Notes: generated from the letters alone by a model not told the origin. DNA of 64,000 bases from Shewanella litorisediminis (GCF_016834455.1 NZ_CP069213.1:50001-114000); one strand, 5' to 3'. Counted from the stretch's first letter, positions 12,198-21,893 are shown. Program-made: numbers and translations.

Positions 12198-12696
12198 ACA
12201 CAGCCATTGCGTCAGGTGTGGCAGTTGGCGGGTTGTGGCACTGCCCTTTGTGTTCTTAAGGTTTAGCGTGGCCCACGTCTTGTAATCTCAAATCTGGAGG
12301 GCTGGGCATCATGGGGCGGCTTCATACAGGTACGTTTAACCGCTTTAGCCATGCGCTTGCCAGCTAACAAGTAAGTTCATAAAAAATAATAAGTTTTACG
12401 TTTGTTCTCCCTGGGCTTGCCTTCAGCTTAACCGGCTTGAATCAGCAGTTGTACAGCAAGCTCGCGGGATCCGTAACGACTGAAGCCTCAGATAGCTTCG
12501 GTGCGACTCCTCGTTTTTCCATACTTTGCGGCCTTTTCATTCCCACATTTGCTTTGCTGCGCTCATTGCCTCTTGAAGGCTAAAAGAGGCATTTTCCCAA
12601 TAAAATAAAGGCGTTTACCCATCGGGATCTTTTTCTGCTGCTACACTTTTTCTGACAGGGAATAACAGGGATGCAGGTCGGGAGCAGACAGTCGAG
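12198..12696. other. Intergenic region without a convincing gene
   Basis: About 500 nt between the flavoprotein and the response regulator. GGCAGT (12220-12225) and ACTGCC (12240-12245) form a weak hairpin followed by CTTTGTGTTCTT, possibly a terminator. The rest has no good reading frame with a ribosome site on either strand. It probably contains the promoter of the following three-gene signalling operon, but no box is clear. Confidence 0.6.
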
Positions 12697-13614
12697 ATGA
12701 TGGAACCATACACAGTACTCGTCGTGGACGATGTTATAACAAACCTGATGATAATTGGGCAGAGCCTCAAGGGACTTTACCAAGTCCGTGAGGCCAGCAG
12801 TGGTGCTCAATGTCTGAAACTTGCCCGCAGCGAGCCCCAGCCCGACTTGATTTTGTTGGACGTGGTGATGCCTGACCTGGACGGTTATGAGGTTTGCAAG
12901 GCGCTGAAGAGTGACCCTGCAACCGCTGAGATCCCCATCATTTTCGTGACTGGCAAAGACTCGGATGAAGACGAACAGCATGGACTCGAACTGGGTGCCG
13001 TGGATTACATCACCAAGCCAATCAGGCCGGCCATAGTGCGTGCCCGGGTATACGCCCACATACAGCTCAAGCAGCAGCGAGACAGGCTGCAGTCGATGGC
13101 TATGCACGACCAACTCACCGGACTGTACAACCGTCACTTCCTGATTGAATGCGCATCACAACGTTTGGCCAGGGTGGTGCGTCATCGTAATCCCATGACG
13201 CTGGTGCTGCTGGATATAGATCATTTCAAACGGGTAAATGATAACTATGGCCACCTCATGGGCGACAAGGTACTGATTGAAGTTGCCCGATTGCTCAGCA
13301 CCAACACCCGCCGGGAAGATGTAGTCGCCCGCTTGGGTGGAGAAGAGTTTGTGATATTGATGGATTGCAACCTGGATACGGCCGCCGCCAAGGTTGAGCA
13401 TCTGAGAGGTATGTTGGAGGCGCTGTTGCCTGAGGGCATTCGGGTAACCGGCAGTTTTGGTTTGGTGGAAGCCAGCCCCTATAACGCTGACTTCTCGCAT
13501 TTGTTGGTATTGGCCGATGACGGGGTGTACCGCGCCAAAACTCAGGGGCGGAACTGTGTTGTGTGTTACCGGGCTGAGGCGTCTGCCCTGCGGGGCAAGA
13601 TGCAGATGGATTAA
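12697..13614 (+). CDS. Response regulator with diguanylate cyclase (GGDEF) output
   Basis: This is a 305-residue protein. The receiver domain (about 5-120) has acidic residues D11 and D12, phospho-acceptor D55 in LILLD and conserved K107. A GGDEF domain (about 130-290) follows, with the active signature GGEEF at 214-218. An intact inhibitory-site RxxD (R205-D208) sits five residues upstream, so product feedback is expected. It should make cyclic di-GMP under control of phosphorylation. It is the first gene of a tight operon with a lipoprotein solute-binding protein (14 nt later) and a hybrid histidine kinase, the likely phospho-donor. This pairing is inferred from position. Confidence 0.93.
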   Translation: MMEPYTVLVVDDVITNLMIIGQSLKGLYQVREASSGAQCLKLARSEPQPDLILLDVVMPDLDGYEVCKALKSDPATAEIPIIFVTGKDSDEDEQHGLELGAVDYITKPIRPAIVRARVYAHIQLKQQRDRLQSMAMHDQLTGLYNRHFLIECASQRLARVVRHRNPMTLVLLDIDHFKRVNDNYGHLMGDKVLIEVARLLSTNTRREDVVARLGGEEFVILMDCNLDTAAAKVEHLRGMLEALLPEGIRVTGSFGLVEASPYNADFSHLLVLADDGVYRAKTQGRNCVVCYRAEASALRGKMQMD

Positions 13615-13628
13615 CGGGGAACAAAGGC

Positions 13629-14579
13629 ATGCGAAATAGTTGTCTGTTGTTGATGATGTGGCTGCTGCTATTCGGTTGCAGCGAGCCCAGGGAAAAAATC
13701 ATCATCGCCATTAATCCCTGGCCCGGGTATGAGGTGCTTTATCTGGCCGAGCAGCAAGGCCTTTATGAGGCAGCGGGGCTCAATGTTGGATTTGTGCAGG
13801 TGGCGACTCTGTCTGATGCCCAACGTGCCTACTTGTCCGGCCGGGTTGCGGGCTTTACCAGCACCATGATTGAGGCGGTCCAGGTGGAGGCATTTGGAGG
13901 AAAACCGGTCAAGGTGGTGTTGGCTGCGGATTATTCTGACGGTGGCGATGTGATCCTCGCCCAGAAAGACTACGGTGATATTCCTTCTCTGAAAGGCAAA
14001 ACCATAGGCTGTGAGGTAAGTTCGCTGGGCATTTTTATCCTCGCAAGGGCCCTTGCGGCCAACGGCCTGACGCTGGATGACGTCAAGGTCATCAATGTTG
14101 AGCAAGGCGACGGTCCTCGCCACTTGCAGCTTGGCCTGATAGACGCCATGGTGACTTATCCACCCTATTCCCTGGCCGCACTGAAGCAGGAGGGGGTGCA
14201 TCAGGTGTTTTCCACCAAAGAAATTCCCGGCGAGATCCTGGACACACTGTCCATTTCAGCCGACACGCTTGCCCACAACCCAGACTTTGTTCCCAAACTT
14301 CGCCATGTATGGCAGCAGGCCCTGGACTATGTTCAGGATCATCCCAACGAAGCCATTGCCATCATGGCAAGGCGAGAGGGCATCCCCTCCGAAGACTTCC
14401 GGCAGGTACTCAATGATATCCATTTACTGGATGCCAGAGAAAATCAGGCATTGTTCGATGATGTTGCCGGCTTGGAAAACATGGCCAGATCCGTATGCAC
14501 CACGTTAAGGCGGATAGATGCGCTTGAGAGTGACTGCAGCCATGTAATCGGGATGTTTGATGTTGCCGGGAGCCATTGA
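13629..14579 (+). CDS. Lipoprotein solute-binding protein, NMT1/SsuA-like
   Basis: This is a 316-residue protein with a lipoprotein signal (LLLFGC, acylated C17), so it should sit in a membrane facing the periplasm. The body resembles the NMT1/THI5/SsuA-type periplasmic binding domain: INPWPGYEVLYLAEQQGLY, a SDAQRAYLSGRVAGFTST segment, and YGDIPSLKGKTIGCEVSSLG. Relatives bind sulfonates, pyrimidine precursors or similar small molecules; the ligand here is unknown. No ABC permease or ATPase is nearby. Instead it lies between a GGDEF response regulator and a hybrid kinase whose ATG overlaps its stop codon, which suggests a sensory rather than a transport role. Confidence 0.88.
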   Translation: MRNSCLLLMMWLLLFGCSEPREKIIIAINPWPGYEVLYLAEQQGLYEAAGLNVGFVQVATLSDAQRAYLSGRVAGFTSTMIEAVQVEAFGGKPVKVVLAADYSDGGDVILAQKDYGDIPSLKGKTIGCEVSSLGIFILARALAANGLTLDDVKVINVEQGDGPRHLQLGLIDAMVTYPPYSLAALKQEGVHQVFSTKEIPGEILDTLSISADTLAHNPDFVPKLRHVWQQALDYVQDHPNEAIAIMARREGIPSEDFRQVLNDIHLLDARENQALFDDVAGLENMARSVCTTLRRIDALESDCSHVIGMFDVAGSH

Positions 14580-17500
14580 TGAAGTGGTTTGGCGGTGGTA
14601 AGAGTCTTGGATACAAGCTGAATACGGCCACGGCGTTGCTGGCGGTGGCTGTGTGTGTGTTGGTTGGGCTTTACTACAAAAGCGATGTGCGTGAACGAAT
14701 ACGGGAAGTCGCGCGACACGAAATGGCCGACTTGGTTAATAGTTTGAATCTGGCGCTTGAAACCAAAGCCAATCGCAACGATGTGCAGCGCGTGATTGGG
14801 GCGTTATCAACCAAAGAGTCCATCCGCCGTTTAAGTCTTATCGAAGGCGAAAAAATTACCGCAGACAACCACGCTGAGTACATCGGCCGCACCGTGGCCG
14901 AAAGCTTTGGCAGCCAGGTCCAACAATTAATCAGTAATACACGCACCAAAAGCAGTGACGACCCCTTTTTGGAAAAGGACGGCGTGATCCACCAAACTGC
15001 ACTCCTGTATCTGATTTCCCCCGAGCGACAGCGACTGAGGCCATTTGTGCTTTATGTCGCCTATGATCCCGCCGCCCTTGAATTGGCAGCCGAAAAAGGT
15101 TTTATGGAGTTCATCCTGATCCAGTCTTTGGGCTTTTTGCTGCTGATTATTATTAACACTTTGGTACAGCAAAGGGTGGTACTCGGCCCCATTAATGCCA
15201 TTCGGCGACAGATAGAGGCCGATCCCCAAGCCGAGCTTGCACTCAAATCCGACGATGAATTGGGGCTCTTGATTGAAAGCTATAACGCCTCCATTCGCCA
15301 GCGCATTGAGCAGGCCAGAGAGCTTGAGGATTCGCGCCGCTACATAGACACAGTCATCAATGTCATTCCTGTGCAACTGGCGTATGTGGACTCAGCGCTC
15401 TGCTATCGTTTTATCAATCGTCGCTATTTGGTTTGGCTGGGTAAGAGTGAGCCAGAGGTTCTGGGTCACTTGGTGACAGACGTGCTGCCCCCTGCGGTTG
15501 AAGAGTTGATCATGCCTTACCAATTGAAGGCACTGAAGGGGGAGCTGCAAGTATTTGATGCCGAGGTTGAAGCCAAATACTTCCAGGCCACCTACGTCCC
15601 GGATGTGACCACAGACGCTGAAGTCGTTGGCTTTTTTGCCTGTGTGGAAGACCTGACCCCCATCAAAGCCAACGAGCGTAAAATTGAATCTTATGCGTTG
15701 GAGTTGGAGCATAAAAACGCCGATTTAGTGGAGGCCAGAGAAAAAGCCGAGGCAGCGTCGCGGATCAAAGCCGATTTTCTTGCCTGCATGAGCCACGAAA
15801 TTCGTACCCCCATGAATGGCGTGCTCGGGATCCTCTCTTTGCTGGAAAAAACCGAGCTGTCCATCCAGCAAAAACACTATCTGGATGTTGCTTCCACCAG
15901 CGCCGAGTCACTACTGACACTGCTAAACGATATTCTCGACTTCTCCAAAATAGAATCCGGTAAGTTTGAAATTGATGAAGTGCCATTCGACCTTGTTCAG
16001 CTGCTGGATGATTTTATACAGCCCTTTGCGATCCGCGCCGAATCCAAAGGCCTTAAGCTGTTGATGGACATTTCCGGTGTTCATCTGCGTTGGGTGCGGG
16101 GGGACCCCGGCAGGATCAGACAAATTCTGGTCAATCTGGTGGGTAATGCCATTAAGTTCACTGAAGTCGGTTGGATAGCTGTGCGGGTTCAGGCGTCTGA
16201 AGACACGGCAAACGGCGTGTCCCTGATGGTGAGCATCGAAGACACAGGGATCGGGATCTCCAAAGACAAACAGGAGCTGCTGTTTACGCCCTTTACTCAA
16301 GCCGACTCTACCACTACCCGCCACTTTGGCGGCACAGGGCTTGGGCTATCTATTGCCAAGCGTTTGTGTGAGCTCATGGATGGCGATATCCGGGTAATCA
16401 GTGCAGAAGATGCCGGCAGTACGTTTAAGTTTCATTTACGGCTCAAATCCGAGGCGGCTTCAGGTACAGAGTGGCCGCCCACGCTGAATTGCCGCGCCCC
16501 CTTGCTGGCCGGCGAACTGGGCGCCGCTGAGCGAATGCTGTTCGAACTACTCGATTCATGGCAGCTAAGACCAGAGCTGCTGGATGCCAATACCCGCCTG
16601 GAACAGGCTCCTGCACTGGCAACTGCGGATTGGCTGATTTATTCGGTGCCTGAGCATCTGGTCTCCATCACCGATGAGCTGCAGAAGATGTCAGCATTGG
16701 CCACTGAAAAAGGGCTTAAGTTTCTGGCGATTATCTCCCATCGGCAACAAGTGGGGTTGGCTCCGGCAATACTGAGCAGTTGCCACTACCTGTGCAGGCC
16801 CATGGAAGCGCTCAAGCTGGTGGATATATTAAGTGATCGTGATGGCAATGAGGTGGTGCTGCCAGATGACACACAAAGCCAGATTAACGAAACCGCCCAG
16901 ATACTGCTGGTGGAAGATAACAAGGTGAATCAGATGGTCGCGCTTGGCATGCTCCGCAATCTGGGGCTTCAGCATGTGGAAGTGGCGACCAACGGTTTAC
17001 AGGCGCTTGCGGCACTGCAGAATCGGCAATACGACCTGATTTTGATGGATTGTCTGATGCCAGAGATGGACGGTTATCAGGCGACCCAGGCAATTAGAAA
17101 AGGTGAGGCAGGACAGAAGTTTAAAGATATCAAAATCGTCGCTATGACTGCCAATGCCATGAAGGGCGATCGGGAAACCTGTCTTGAGGCAGGTATGAAT
17201 GATTACATCGCCAAGCCACTACATCAGGCGGAAGTTGCCAGGGTGCTTGAGCGCTATATTCCCCTGGACCGCTCATGCTGTGCGCCGTGCAACCCTCTGT
17301 CGGCAGACACCATACTGTTTGACCGTCACTGCGCCATTGAGCTGATGTCCGGTGACAGTGAGTTACTTGGCGACATACTCAAGGTGTTTGCCGAAGAGAT
17401 GGCGGTGTACCTCGAGGCCTTTGAGAGCGCCATGGGCCGCAAGGACTTCGCTGCGGTGCGCACCGCGGTGCATGCCATCAAGGGTGCAGCAGGGAATCTG

Positions 17501-17644
17501 TGTATGTCGCCGCTGGCCGGTGTCGCCAAAGACATGGAAATGGCAGCCCGCAGCCTGGATTGGCCCTATCTGGAAGCTCATCAGGCGGAATTCATCGACG
17601 TACTGCAGCGAACTCTGGAACAAAGCCAATGCCCGACGACATAA
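14579..17644 (+). CDS. Hybrid sensor histidine kinase (PAS, HisKA, HATPase, receiver, Hpt)
   Basis: This is a 1021-residue inner-membrane kinase. Transmembrane helices near residues 17-30 and 185-200 enclose a periplasmic sensor region. A HAMP-like linker, a PAS-like domain (about 255-370) and a coiled coil lead to the HisKA domain with H406 in CMSHEIRTPMNG. The HATPase domain follows with DTGIGI and GTGLGLSI. A receiver carries D824 in LILMDCLMPEMDG, and a C-terminal Hpt domain carries H965 in HAIKGAAGNL. A four-step phosphorelay is therefore possible within one protein. The ATG at 14579 overlaps the upstream stop by one base; a TTG three bases earlier is an alternative start. Confidence 0.94.
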   Translation: MKWFGGGKSLGYKLNTATALLAVAVCVLVGLYYKSDVRERIREVARHEMADLVNSLNLALETKANRNDVQRVIGALSTKESIRRLSLIEGEKITADNHAEYIGRTVAESFGSQVQQLISNTRTKSSDDPFLEKDGVIHQTALLYLISPERQRLRPFVLYVAYDPAALELAAEKGFMEFILIQSLGFLLLIIINTLVQQRVVLGPINAIRRQIEADPQAELALKSDDELGLLIESYNASIRQRIEQARELEDSRRYIDTVINVIPVQLAYVDSALCYRFINRRYLVWLGKSEPEVLGHLVTDVLPPAVEELIMPYQLKALKGELQVFDAEVEAKYFQATYVPDVTTDAEVVGFFACVEDLTPIKANERKIESYALELEHKNADLVEAREKAEAASRIKADFLACMSHEIRTPMNGVLGILSLLEKTELSIQQKHYLDVASTSAESLLTLLNDILDFSKIESGKFEIDEVPFDLVQLLDDFIQPFAIRAESKGLKLLMDISGVHLRWVRGDPGRIRQILVNLVGNAIKFTEVGWIAVRVQASEDTANGVSLMVSIEDTGIGISKDKQELLFTPFTQADSTTTRHFGGTGLGLSIAKRLCELMDGDIRVISAEDAGSTFKFHLRLKSEAASGTEWPPTLNCRAPLLAGELGAAERMLFELLDSWQLRPELLDANTRLEQAPALATADWLIYSVPEHLVSITDELQKMSALATEKGLKFLAIISHRQQVGLAPAILSSCHYLCRPMEALKLVDILSDRDGNEVVLPDDTQSQINETAQILLVEDNKVNQMVALGMLRNLGLQHVEVATNGLQALAALQNRQYDLILMDCLMPEMDGYQATQAIRKGEAGQKFKDIKIVAMTANAMKGDRETCLEAGMNDYIAKPLHQAEVARVLERYIPLDRSCCAPCNPLSADTILFDRHCAIELMSGDSELLGDILKVFAEEMAVYLEAFESAMGRKDFAAVRTAVHAIKGAAGNLCMSPLAGVAKDMEMAARSLDWPYLEAHQAEFIDVLQRTLEQSQCPTT

Positions 17645-17760
17645 TTTGACTCCCGTCGTCTTATTTGGCCAAGAGACTTGGGCGTGCCGCTGAATATGCT
17701 ATTTTAGGCAACTGTTAAGTTGCCGTATCGGCAGCCAATTCTCGCCATAAGGAAGCTCAC

Positions 17761-18291
17761 ATGGCCAAAGCCAAAATCGGGATTGTTACCGTCAGTGACC
17801 GTGCCAGCGCCGGCATTTACGAAGACCTGTCGGGTCAAGCCATTATTGAAACCCTCAATGCCTACCTGACCAGCGAATGGGAAAGCCTTTATCGACTGAT
17901 ACCGGATGAACAGGCCGACATTGAGTCCACGCTGATTGACCTGGCAGACAATCAAGGTTGTTGTCTGATTGTCACCACTGGCGGAACCGGGCCCGCAAAG
18001 CGCGACGTGACGCCGGAGGCCACCGAGGCCGTGTGTCATCGCATGATGCCGGGTTTTGGTGAACTGATGCGGGCCGAGTCGCTGAAGTTTGTGCCCACCG
18101 CCATACTGTCAAGGCAAACGGCAGGCCTGCGGGACGATACCCTGATAGTTAATTTACCCGGCAAGCCCAAGTCCATTCGTGAATGCCTGGATGCGGTGTT
18201 TCCCGCCATTCCTTACTGTATCGATTTGATGGACGGACCCTTCCTTGAATGTGACGAGTCAGTTATCAAGCCATTCCGCCCCAAAAAATAG
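17761..18291 (+). CDS. mogA: Molybdopterin adenylyltransferase MogA
   Basis: This is a 176-residue cytosolic enzyme that adenylylates molybdopterin before molybdenum insertion. Family features are IGIVTVSDRASAGIYEDLSG at the N terminus and the MPT-binding TTGGTGPAKRDVTPEAT segment. The LPGKPKSIRECL motif near the C terminus distinguishes the MogA/MoaB fold. A plausible promoter (TTGGGC at 17678, TATTTT at 17700, 16-bp spacer) lies upstream. The NlpC/P60 gene begins 13 nt downstream, so read-through is possible without an obvious functional link. Confidence 0.95.
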   Translation: MAKAKIGIVTVSDRASAGIYEDLSGQAIIETLNAYLTSEWESLYRLIPDEQADIESTLIDLADNQGCCLIVTTGGTGPAKRDVTPEATEAVCHRMMPGFGELMRAESLKFVPTAILSRQTAGLRDDTLIVNLPGKPKSIRECLDAVFPAIPYCIDLMDGPFLECDESVIKPFRPKK

Positions 18292-18304
18292 GCGCTTGAG
18301 CCAG

Positions 18305-18784
18305 ATGCATACCGCTGTGGTCAGGGGCCTCGTACTCTTGCTGCTGGCCATGGCGGCGGTAGGGTGCAGCTCCCGTTCCGGGCAGGTGCCGCCAGTGGCG
18401 CCGCAGGAAAGCCAGCCCCTGTCTCAGGCGCGGCTCCTGGCGCTTTACAGTGAATGGCGGGGCGTTCCATACCGGCTTGGCGGTATGAATAAGCGCGGCA
18501 TCGATTGCTCCGCCTTCAGCCTATTGGTTTATCGCGATCTTGCCGGACTGAATCTGCCCCGCACCGTGGAGGATCAGCTCGCTCTGGGGCGCAGGGTATC
18601 AGAGGATGAAATTCAAAGCGGCGACCTGGTGTTTTTTAAAACCGGCTGGACTGTGTGGCACGTTGGCGTGTCCCTGGGAGATAGGCGCTTTGTTCATGCT
18701 TCCACCAGTCAGGGGGTGATTATTTCAACCCTCGATAATGGCTACTGGCAGCAAAAGTTCCGTCAGATACGTCGCTACGATTAA
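18305..18784 (+). CDS. NlpC/P60 family lipoprotein peptidase
   Basis: This is a 159-residue protein with a lipoprotein signal (lipobox AVGC, acylated C21) and a single NlpC/P60 domain. The catalytic residues are visible: C68 in GIDCSAF, H119 in VWHVG and H131 in FVHAST. Such enzymes cut peptide bonds in the peptidoglycan stem. Resemblance to the Spr/MepS and NlpC group suggests an outer-membrane lipoprotein acting in the periplasm. The start is the ATG just before the signal peptide; the longer frame would run back into mogA. No strong ribosome site is present, so translation may depend on coupling to mogA. Confidence 0.9.
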   Translation: MHTAVVRGLVLLLLAMAAVGCSSRSGQVPPVAPQESQPLSQARLLALYSEWRGVPYRLGGMNKRGIDCSAFSLLVYRDLAGLNLPRTVEDQLALGRRVSEDEIQSGDLVFFKTGWTVWHVGVSLGDRRFVHASTSQGVIISTLDNGYWQQKFRQIRRYD

Positions 18785-18819
18785 CGGCATTGGCCCCGAA
18801 CCTGGTCCGGAGAAGGGGT

Positions 18820-19407
18820 TCAGGGCTGCGGGAATCGGCAGCCAATGGCAAACGCCACCAGATCGCTTGGCACTTCCGCCAGCAGGTTCAGCGGCGTAGA
18901 TGAAATAATGAGAGGGTGCTCGCTGTCGAGACGGGTGTCACCTATGCTGAGCTGGCCATGGCGCAGAAACACGCCGTAGACGCTGGCGCCGGTTTCAGCG
19001 GCCTGATGCCAGCGCTGTTGACCTGCCAGTTGTTGCCGGCTGGCCGATTTCAGCCTTCCTTTGGGTACAAACAGGTTAAAGTCTTCCACCACTGTGGCCA
19101 TTAATTCCGCATGCACATTCAAACCGCCATCGAAGGCCCAGGCACTGCTGTCGGCGTGTTGAATCCTGGCTTCTGTCAGGGCGCTGCTGCTGAGCTTCAT
19201 GGCGCCCTCCAATACCAGCAACAGGCGATCGTAACCACTGAAGTCACTGAACTGGCCGGATTGTTCAACCCGGGCGCAGCTCAGGCGGAATTCAAAGTCC
19301 CGGGCAGCCAAACTGCTGCCTTTGGGATGGATAAGCAGCTGAGTGGTGCTGCCACCGGCCCAGTCATTGGTCACGAAATCTTTGGCTGCCACCAGATGTA
19401 TTGGCAT
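18820..19407 (-). CDS. HutD/Ves family protein
   Basis: This is a 195-residue cupin-like protein of the HutD/Ves family. It carries the expected NDWAGGSTTQLLIHP start region, FEFRLSCARVEQSGQFSDFSGYDR and LLVLEGAMKL. HutD is often found with histidine-utilisation genes, and its role there is not firmly known. Here it is separated by about 12 kb from hutI and hutC and follows pbpG and a GNAT gene on the minus strand. The start was chosen at the ATG preceded by AAGGAAACCT. The longer frame would overlap the upstream GNAT gene. Confidence 0.82.
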   Translation of the reverse strand: MPIHLVAAKDFVTNDWAGGSTTQLLIHPKGSSLAARDFEFRLSCARVEQSGQFSDFSGYDRLLLVLEGAMKLSSSALTEARIQHADSSAWAFDGGLNVHAELMATVVEDFNLFVPKGRLKSASRQQLAGQQRWHQAAETGASVYGVFLRHGQLSIGDTRLDSEHPLIISSTPLNLLAEVPSDLVAFAIGCRFPQP

Positions 19408-19430
19408 TAGGTTTCCTTTAACCGCATGTC

Positions 19431-19670
19431 TTAGAGGAATTTTTGAACGTACCAACAGCTGGCGTGAATGTCGAGTCCCTGCTTTCTGGCCCATGCCAGT
19501 CCGTGACGGACCAGTTTTTCTGCCAGACCCTGTCCCCTGAGTTCAGGAGGAACGAAGGTGCGATTGAAGTCGATACTGTCACCCTGGCGATGATACTCCA
19601 GCCTGGCTTCCACGCCGTTGGCCGCTAATAAAAATACCTGATTGGTTTTATCGTGGATCACAGCATCCAT
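19431..19670 (-). CDS. Small GNAT-like N-acetyltransferase (YidJ/YjdJ type)
   Basis: This is a 79-residue protein of the short GCN5-related family. It retains the core beta strands (EARLEYHRQGDSIDFNRTFVPPELRGQGLAEKLV) with the acetyl-CoA motif RGQGLA near residues 44-49. The substrate is unknown. The ATG lies one base after the pbpG stop codon, so the two genes are tightly coupled. hutD follows after 23 nt. The longer upstream open frame overlaps pbpG and is not used. Confidence 0.82.
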   Translation of the reverse strand: MDAVIHDKTNQVFLLAANGVEARLEYHRQGDSIDFNRTFVPPELRGQGLAEKLVRHGLAWARKQGLDIHASCWYVQKFL

Positions 19671-19671
19671 G

Positions 19672-20583
19672 TTATGCCTTGTTAGAACGCTCACGCTTGC
19701 GTTGTTCTTTGTAGGTTTTGGCGGAGTCAGGCAGTGGACTGACCTTGCCGGTTTCAAGCCATTTTTTCAGGCGTCCGGCGTCACCGAGGTGGGTTTGTTT
19801 ACCGAAAGAGTCGAGAACAACAAAGGCCACATCCCGTTTGGCCATTTTAGTCAGCATCACCAAACAGTGTCCGGCGGCATCGGTAAAGCCGGTCTTGGTT
19901 AAGCGAATGTCCCAACTATCTTTATTTACCAGTCGGTTGGTGTTGTAAAACGCCAAACTGTACCTGGGTTTGCCGAAAGTCACCGACTTGCTTGGCGTCG
20001 AAGAGAGCTGACCCAGCAGCGGGTAATCCTGCGAGGCCTTGAGCAGCTTTACCAGGTCGGCCGCAGTAGACACGTTGTGCACCGATAATCCGGTAGGCTC
20101 CACAAAGCGGGTGTTGGTCATGCCCAGTGCCTTGGCTTTGGCATTCATTGCCTTCACAAAGGCGTGATAACCGCCGGGATAATGATGTGCCAGGGTGGTG
20201 GCGGCACGGTTTTCCGACGACATCAGGGTCAGCAACATAGCCTCTTTTCGGCTCAGGGTGCTACCCAGACGAATACGGGAGACGACATTCTTCATCTCGG
20301 GGTTGTCTTTGACTTCAACCGCGATTTTTTCCCCCAGTGGCAGCTTGGCATCCAGGGTGACCATGGCAGTCATCAGCTTGGAAATCGAGGCAATGGGAAC
20401 AACCTGATGAGGATTACTGGCGTAGAGCACTTCGTTGGTTTTGGTATCCACCAGAAGTGCACTGTATGAAGCCAGCTCCTGAGTGGGTTTGGCGTCTTTT
20501 TTAACCGCGCCCTGTGCGCTGGCGGCCGACAACAGGCCGAACATCAGCAGTGGACTGATGTACTTGAACAATTTGGATTTCAT
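19672..20583 (-). CDS. pbpG: D-alanyl-D-alanine endopeptidase (penicillin-binding protein 7)
   Basis: This is a 303-residue low-molecular-weight penicillin-binding protein with a signal peptide (cleavage near ASAQGA, residue 25). The serine-peptidase motifs are present: SxxK as S66-I-S-K69, SxN as SEN within MSSENRAAT, and KTG in [11 protein letters not shown]. The enzyme cuts D-Ala-meso-DAP cross-links in peptidoglycan. A TTG 57 nt upstream could extend the frame, but the ATG directly before the signal peptide is more likely. It leads the pbpG-GNAT-hutD minus-strand run. Confidence 0.93.
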   Translation of the reverse strand: MKSKLFKYISPLLMFGLLSAASAQGAVKKDAKPTQELASYSALLVDTKTNEVLYASNPHQVVPIASISKLMTAMVTLDAKLPLGEKIAVEVKDNPEMKNVVSRIRLGSTLSRKEAMLLTLMSSENRAATTLAHHYPGGYHAFVKAMNAKAKALGMTNTRFVEPTGLSVHNVSTAADLVKLLKASQDYPLLGQLSSTPSKSVTFGKPRYSLAFYNTNRLVNKDSWDIRLTKTGFTDAAGHCLVMLTKMAKRDVAFVVLDSFGKQTHLGDAGRLKKWLETGKVSPLPDSAKTYKEQRKRERSNKA

Positions 20584-20671
20584 GCGCAATGCCAATGATA
20601 AAGTGATTGTTTGCTTGCCGTCTTCGCGGCAATACCTCAAGTGTAATCAAGGGTAAGACAATCACAAGCCT

Positions 20672-21106
20672 TCAAGGTTCGCTTTTTGAAAGATTTTTCA
20701 GGGTTGCCAGCATTTCTGACGGCATATCGGCTTTGCGTCCCAACTTGAAATCAAACATCACGGCGATGGAGCTGCCCGTGGTGGTGATGGCTTGCTGTGC
20801 CTCGCTGAACACCTCGTAATGCAAGGTGAAGCGATCCGGGTGTATGTCGGTCACGCGCACCCCCACATGCAATACGTCCGGATAGGTGACGGGTCGTTTG
20901 TATCTGGCCTGATTTTCACTGATCACGGGGCCAAGGCCATGGCGATACATGCTCTCCAGCGGGAAGTGCTGTTCAAAAAAGCCAATGCGGGCGGTTTCGA
21001 AGTATCTGAAATAGGCCACGTTGTTCACGTGTTGCAGGGCATCCATTTCACCCCAGGCAACAGTAATCTTGCTGACGTGGGAACAGAGTTCTGAGACTGA
21101 TTTCAT
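20672..21106 (-). CDS. Acyl-CoA thioesterase, hot-dog fold (4HBT family)
   Basis: This is a 144-residue single hot-dog domain protein. The catalytic-type motif GEMDALQHVNNVAYFRYFE (aspartate D22) is typical of the YbgC/FadM 4-hydroxybenzoyl-CoA thioesterase group, which hydrolyses acyl-CoA thioesters. The preferred acyl chain cannot be told from sequence. It stands alone between pbpG and the mtnC terminator and reads on the same strand as both. Confidence 0.87.
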   Translation of the reverse strand: MKSVSELCSHVSKITVAWGEMDALQHVNNVAYFRYFETARIGFFEQHFPLESMYRHGLGPVISENQARYKRPVTYPDVLHVGVRVTDIHPDRFTLHYEVFSEAQQAITTTGSSIAVMFDFKLGRKADMPSEMLATLKNLSKSEP

Positions 21107-21171
21107 AATTCAAACGATTGTTTAACAGGTTTTCGAGCTTAACAGGGGTCTGCCCTGGGCTCAAGGGCAAC

Positions 21172-21197
21172 AAAAACGCCCCGCGGTGCGGGGCGTT
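21172..21197 (-). terminator. Intrinsic terminator after mtnC
   Basis: Read on the minus strand, ACGCCCCGC (21196-21188) pairs with GCGGGGCGT (21184-21176) around a 3-nt loop and is followed by a T run (21176-21172). It lies just after the mtnC stop codon. Confidence 0.88.
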
Positions 21198-21212
21198 ATT
21201 AGCAGTTTGAAT

Positions 21213-21893
21213 TCAATCGAAATTCAGTTCGCTGAAGCTTTGGATGATGCGGTACTTACCGGTACGTTGTGCCGGCTCGCGCACCATTTGGCAAGTGATC
21301 ATACCGGCCGCTTCGGCGGCTTTCAGCTCTTCAACCACATCGGAGACAAAGAGGATCTGTCTGGGGCTCAAGCTGATGGTATTGATAATGTTGGCGTAGG
21401 CCTGCTTGTCGAGCTTGTTGCCTGTGCGGGTATCGAAATGGCCGTTGAACAGCTCGGTCAGGTCGCCGCCATCACTGTGGCTGAAAAGCAGTTTTTGGGC
21501 ATCCACTGAGCCGGAGGAAAAGCTGTATACCCGCAAACCCTGTGCCCGGTAGCTCTTAATGGCGTCGATAAAATCAGGGTAAATGTGGCCCTTGAACTCA
21601 TCATTGGCGTAGCCCTGTTTCCAAATCAGTCCCTGCAGGGTCTTCAGTGGTGTGACTTTGCGGTCTTCTGCAATCCACTGCACCAAAATCTCGGCGACCC
21701 GCTCAATGTCGGCATCGGCTTCAAGGGCAATATCACGCACATCGCCGATGCAATAGTCCACCAGTGGATTGTGCTGGTGTTCGCGCAGAAAATCGGCCAT
21801 GACCTTGGCGGAGTAAGGGAAGAGCGTTTCCTGAATAAAGTTGAGATCCGTGGTGGTGCCCGCTGTGTCTACGACTATGGCTCTGATACCCAT
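21213..21893 (-). CDS. mtnC: Acireductone synthase (enolase-phosphatase E1)
   Basis: This is a 226-residue HAD-superfamily enzyme of the methionine salvage pathway. It enolises and dephosphorylates 2,3-diketo-5-methylthiopentyl-1-phosphate to acireductone. The first HAD motif is [10 protein letters not shown] (nucleophile D9), the second [14 protein letters not shown], and the third lies around [11 protein letters not shown]. The pathway partners mtnA, mtnB and mtnD are not in the window. A strong terminator follows. The 505-nt region upstream contains inverted repeats that may regulate it. Confidence 0.94.
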   Translation of the reverse strand: MGIRAIVVDTAGTTTDLNFIQETLFPYSAKVMADFLREHQHNPLVDYCIGDVRDIALEADADIERVAEILVQWIAEDRKVTPLKTLQGLIWKQGYANDEFKGHIYPDFIDAIKSYRAQGLRVYSFSSGSVDAQKLLFSHSDGGDLTELFNGHFDTRTGNKLDKQAYANIINTISLSPRQILFVSDVVEELKAAEAAGMITCQMVREPAQRTGKYRIIQSFSELNFD

